From NCBI GenBank assembly GCA_936914845.1, contig CAKZGE010000006.1:62001-126000 (forward strand): a stretch of 64,000 nt of DNA. The letters are read 5' to 3'. The stretch comes from an uncultured Chloracidobacterium sp. GTDB lineage: Bacteria > Acidobacteriota > Blastocatellia > Pyrinomonadales > Pyrinomonadaceae. A model generated the notes under the pieces. That model was not told the origin of the DNA. It did not search any database and was given only the letters and a program-made list of their open reading frames with translations. This document shows, one piece after another, positions 61,122-64,000 of this stretch. Each line of letters opens with the position of its first letter. Position 1 is the stretch's first letter. A program made the position numbers and the translations under genes.

Positions 61122-61580
61122 ATGCAAACGGCCAAGGACATCATAAACAACCGGCAGGCTTTTCATGAGTATATCATCACTGACAAGATCGAGGCCGGAG
61201 CGGTTCTGCTCGGAACTGAGGTAAAAAGCATTATGGCGGGCCGTATTCAACTAAAGGACAGCTATGTTACCATTCGCGAAGGCGAGGTCTGGTTGTTCAA
61301 TGCCCATATTTCGCCGTATTCGCACGGTAACCGGCAAAATCACGAACCGCTTCGCACCCGAAAGCTTTTGTTGCATAAAAAAGAGATCGAAAAACTAGAA
61401 AAGGCAACGACGCAAAAAGGAATGACGCTGGTCGTTACGGCCATTTATTGGAAAAACGGGCGGATCAAATTTGAGATCGGTGTCGCCCGCGGCAAAAAGC
61501 TTTTTGATAAACGCGAGACCGAAATGAAGAAGACCGTCGAACGCGAAACGCGCCAACAGTTGAAAGAAAGGTTGAGATAA
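61122..61580 (+). CDS. smpB: SsrA-binding protein SmpB
   Basis: Binds tmRNA and takes it to stalled ribosomes for trans-translation. The 152-residue protein has the family blocks NRQAFHEYIITDKIEAGAVLLGTEVKSI, RIQLKDSYVTIREGEVWLFNAHISPYSHGN, HEPLRTRKLLLHKKEI and a basic C-terminal tail starting GKKLFDKRET. The tmRNA gene itself was not found in this window. The leucyl aminopeptidase gene follows 60 bases downstream. Confidence 0.97.
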   Translation: MQTAKDIINNRQAFHEYIITDKIEAGAVLLGTEVKSIMAGRIQLKDSYVTIREGEVWLFNAHISPYSHGNRQNHEPLRTRKLLLHKKEIEKLEKATTQKGMTLVVTAIYWKNGRIKFEIGVARGKKLFDKRETEMKKTVERETRQQLKERLR

Positions 61581-61640
61581 GTTAAAGATATTACAAGACT
61601 TTTTTAATTTTTTCGCACATATTGCACAGAGGTGTACTTA

Positions 61641-63140
61641 ATGGATCCACACGCACTCACCAACAACTTTTCCGAAGCAAATGCCGATGCATTGGCCGTC
61701 GTCGTCTTTAAAGACGAAAAAGCTTCGGCACCGACCTTAAAAGAACTCGACGCACTTGCCGGCGGCCATATTGCCGCCATGATCAAATCCGGCGAGATCA
61801 AGGGCGAAGCGGGCGAAACGACGTTGCTGCGGCTTTCGCCGAAAGGCAAACTGAAAGCTTCGCGGCTGTTGCTCGTCGGCGGCGGCGACGCAGCTGAATA
61901 CGATGCGGCGGCTGTTGCCGTAGCAGCCGGCACGGCCACCCGTGCCCTGCGTAAATGCCATGCGAAGAGCTTTGCGTTTATGCCGCGTTTTAACGGTGAT
62001 GCCCCAACCGCTGCTCAATGTTCAGTTTCGGGAGCCGTCACCAGCCAATTCGAACTCGACAAATATAAGACAAAAGATAAGAACGACAAATCTGTTGATA
62101 AGATATTCGTCTATGTAGAAGGAGCGAAAGCCGCTGACATCAAACGCGGAGCCGAACGCGGAGCGGTGATCGGCGAATCGATGAACTTCACACGCGATCT
62201 GGCAAACGAACCGCCGAATATTCTGACGCCGACAGAAATGGCCGCTCGTGCCCAGAAGATGGCTAAGGAAACGGGACTGAAATTCGAAGTGCTTGATGAA
62301 GCGAAAATGGAAAAACTCGGTATGGGTTCCCTGCTGAGCGTTTCAAAGGGTTCGGACCAGCCCGCCAAGCTAATTATCCTAAAATATACGCCGGCCAAGA
62401 ATACCGGTAAAAAAGGTGAATTGACGGCGCTGGTCGGTAAAGGCATTACATTTGATACCGGCGGCATTTCGATCAAACCTGCCGAAGGCATGGAAGCGAT
62501 GAAATACGATATGTCCGGCGGAGCGACGGTTATCGGCACCATGCGGGCTATCGCCTTGCTTAAGCCGACCGTACCCGTCATCGGCATTGTGGCCGCCGTT
62601 GAAAATATGCCGGATGGCAAAGCGACCCGCCCCAGCGATGTCGTGACCGCTTCCAACGGCAAGACGGTCGAGATCCTGAATACCGATGCGGAAGGCCGTT
62701 TGGTACTGGCGGATGCCGTCGCCTATGCGGAAAAGCTCGGAGCGACCACGATCATCGATATGGCAACATTGACCGGAGCTGTCATCATCGCACTCGGCGA
62801 CCAAAATACCGGCGTCATGGGCAATGACCAGGAATTGGTTAATAGCCTGATAGAACACGGCAAGCTTAATGGCGAAGGCTATTGGCAGCTGCCGATATCG
62901 AAGGAATACAGCAAACAGATCCGTTCAGATATCGCTGATATCAAGAATATCGGCCCTCGCGGAAAGGCCGGAACTATCATGGGAGCGGTTTTCATTCAGG
63001 AATTCATCGACAAGGCCAAATGGGCACACCTCGATATTGCCGGCACCGCCTGGAACGACAGTGTTCGTCCGCACCAGGCAAAAGGGCCGACAGGCGTGGC
63101 AATTCGCACGCTCCTTTCATTTGTCGAAGATTCACAATAG
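61641..63140 (+). CDS. pepA: Leucyl aminopeptidase (M17)
   Basis: Dizinc aminopeptidase that removes N-terminal residues from peptides; cytosolic hexamer in the family. 499 residues from the ATG at 61641 (SD AGAGGT at 61628-61633). The metal- and substrate-binding blocks are intact: LVGKGITFDTGGISIKPAEGMEAMKYDMSGGATVIGTM and the signature NTDAEGRLVLADAVAYAEKLGA. The GTG at 61632 would add three residues and lies inside the ribosome-binding site, so it is rejected. A strong terminator follows. Confidence 0.95.
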   Translation: MDPHALTNNFSEANADALAVVVFKDEKASAPTLKELDALAGGHIAAMIKSGEIKGEAGETTLLRLSPKGKLKASRLLLVGGGDAAEYDAAAVAVAAGTATRALRKCHAKSFAFMPRFNGDAPTAAQCSVSGAVTSQFELDKYKTKDKNDKSVDKIFVYVEGAKAADIKRGAERGAVIGESMNFTRDLANEPPNILTPTEMAARAQKMAKETGLKFEVLDEAKMEKLGMGSLLSVSKGSDQPAKLIILKYTPAKNTGKKGELTALVGKGITFDTGGISIKPAEGMEAMKYDMSGGATVIGTMRAIALLKPTVPVIGIVAAVENMPDGKATRPSDVVTASNGKTVEILNTDAEGRLVLADAVAYAEKLGATTIIDMATLTGAVIIALGDQNTGVMGNDQELVNSLIEHGKLNGEGYWQLPISKEYSKQIRSDIADIKNIGPRGKAGTIMGAVFIQEFIDKAKWAHLDIAGTAWNDSVRPHQAKGPTGVAIRTLLSFVEDSQ

Positions 63141-63167
63141 ACAAATAGGCAAAATGCACTTAATATT

Positions 63168-63199
63168 GGGCTGATAAATTGAATTTATCGGCCCTTTTT
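63168..63199 (+). terminator. Rho-independent terminator of pepA
   Basis: GGGCTGATAAA (63168-63178) pairs with TTTATCGGCCC (63184-63194) in an 11-bp stem with one wobble and a 5-base loop, followed by TTTTT. Confidence 0.88.
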
Positions 63200-63290
63200 A
63201 ATGCAAAATCAGCGTTTTCGGCCGTTCTTATTTATTACGCAGTAAGGCGCTTAGGCCAGCGACTGCAAAAAACACCCTTTCACGGAACAT

Positions 63291-64000
63291 ATGCGACCAA
63301 ATTTGATCAATCTTTCGATTGCGGCTGTGTTATTGTTTTTAGTAGCCGGGTGTTTTTGTCGTTCAGACCGCGAAGTCTCAGAAAACGGCCCGCCCGCCGC
63401 AAACCGCAGCAGCACAAAAAATCAACCGCCGCCCGCCCCGGGCAAAAAGGCCGACGATGGCGATTTTCTCGTCGAACACATCGAGGTCAGCAACCCGAAA
63501 TATGTTGAAATAGCCAATCAAGTGCAGCAAAAACGGCTTCTTGAAGGGGCGGCCAACAAATTGAACCGGGCTCTGAGCCTGCCGGGCGACATCACATTGC
63601 GGACAAAGGATTGTGAACAGGTAAATGCATTTTACGATCCGTCGGATTCCTCCGTCACAATGTGCTATGAGCTGATGGAACATTTTTACAGAGCCTTTAA
63701 AAGTGTTGGGGCCAGCGACGAAGCCGCGTATAATAAAATGTTCGAAGCGGTACAATTCGTCTTTTTGCACGAGATCGGGCATGCGTTGATCGATAAGCTG
63801 AATTTGCCCGTCGCCGGAAATGAAGAAGACGCGGCCGACCGCTGTTCGGCATATATCAATATCAAAGAGCTTGGCGACGATGGTCTTCGCGCGGTCTATG
63901 CTGCGGCTGACGCTTTTGCCATTGAATCAAAAAACAGCGCCGGCCAGCAAAAGAACATGGCCGATGAACATTTGCTGCAGGAACAGCGTTTTTATAATTC
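63291..64000 (+). CDS. DUF4344-like metallopeptidase lipoprotein (3' partial)
   Basis: Open to the end of the window, 236 residues visible. The N-terminus MRPNLINLSIAAVLLFLVAGC is a lipoprotein signal with Cys21 (VAGC lipobox), followed by a Pro/Lys-rich linker. The catalytic part has LRTKDCEQVNAFYDPSDS, MCYELMEHFYR, then the zinc motif FLHEIGHALIDKL (HEIGH 160-164) and EEDAAD (178-183), where the Glu/Asp may provide a third ligand. This order matches DUF4344-type putative metallopeptidases. Substrate unknown. It starts about 90 bases after the pepA terminator. Confidence 0.82.
   Translation, partial: MRPNLINLSIAAVLLFLVAGCFCRSDREVSENGPPAANRSSTKNQPPPAPGKKADDGDFLVEHIEVSNPKYVEIANQVQQKRLLEGAANKLNRALSLPGDITLRTKDCEQVNAFYDPSDSSVTMCYELMEHFYRAFKSVGASDEAAYNKMFEAVQFVFLHEIGHALIDKLNLPVAGNEEDAADRCSAYINIKELGDDGLRAVYAAADAFAIESKNSAGQQKNMADEHLLQEQRFYN

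Noticed and set aside
63179..63508. Plus-strand frame beginning TTG at 63179
   Set aside because: It begins inside the pepA terminator and is out of frame with the clear lipoprotein gene starting at 63291.

Overview
The window reads as ordinary chromosome of a Gram-negative bacterium, most likely an acidobacterium of the Blastocatellia type. That placement is inference. It rests on the mix of a bacillithiol gene (bshC), an ADP-heptose/LPS pathway (gmhB, a heptosyltransferase), winged-helix/TolB-propeller regulators, a VWA protein, a large Ser/Thr kinase and many secreted beta-propeller or beta-barrel proteins. Coding density is high. There is no rRNA, no CRISPR array and no intact insertion sequence. 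The first gene (pgl) and the last gene (a DUF4344-like lipoprotein) are cut by the window edges.

Layout. 1-3.2 kb: pgl end, CorC-type membrane protein, 1-Cys peroxiredoxin, biotinyl-domain protein. 3.2-7.7 kb: minus-strand operon bshC-mutL-ion channel with overlapping or touching genes. 7.8-12.6 kb: two large secreted proteins, a BNR beta-propeller and an Ig/OmpA-like barrel, each with a terminator. 12.8-15 kb: larE and glutamate dehydrogenase. 15.1-17.7 kb: a coupled trio of exported TPR/helical proteins. 17.9-19.4 kb: an AbiE type IV toxin-antitoxin pair next to tRNA-Phe. 19.9-21.1 kb: a candidate small RNA convergent with recA. 21.3-25.3 kb: membrane Ser/Thr kinase plus VWA protein. 25.3-26.7 kb: small proteins, two of them behind a near-perfect sigma-54 promoter. 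26.8-29.1 kb: xseA, an anchored protein, xseB. 29.1-34.6 kb: an AT-richer accessory stretch holding three exported proteins of unknown function, a decayed winged-helix/TPR regulator and a tiny exported protein built on five copies of GILIHD. 35-39.5 kb: GGDEF-EAL protein and prolyl oligopeptidase. 39.5-42.5 kb: a secreted protein followed by two paralogous HExxH proteins. 42.7-48.4 kb: wHTH-TolB regulator, lipoprotein, class A PBP. 48.5-51 kb: epimerase, heptosyltransferase, gmhB. 51-57.2 kb: orphan histidine kinase, PilS/PilR-like pair, a four-helix-bundle cassette flanked by inverted heptamer arrays, and pilA behind a sigma-54-type promoter. 57.6-64 kb: O-antigen-ligase-like protein, isochorismatase, thioesterase, tRNA-Gln, smpB, leucyl aminopeptidase and a partial metallopeptidase.

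Links between genes. The PilS/PilR-like pair, the pilA promoter and two further -24/-12 elements suggest a small sigma-54 regulon in this window that includes exported proteins of unknown function. The strongest candidates for something undescribed are the GILIHD-repeat protein and its neighbourhood, the tandem M91-like proteins, the candidate small RNA beside recA, and the heptamer-flanked four-helix-bundle cassette.
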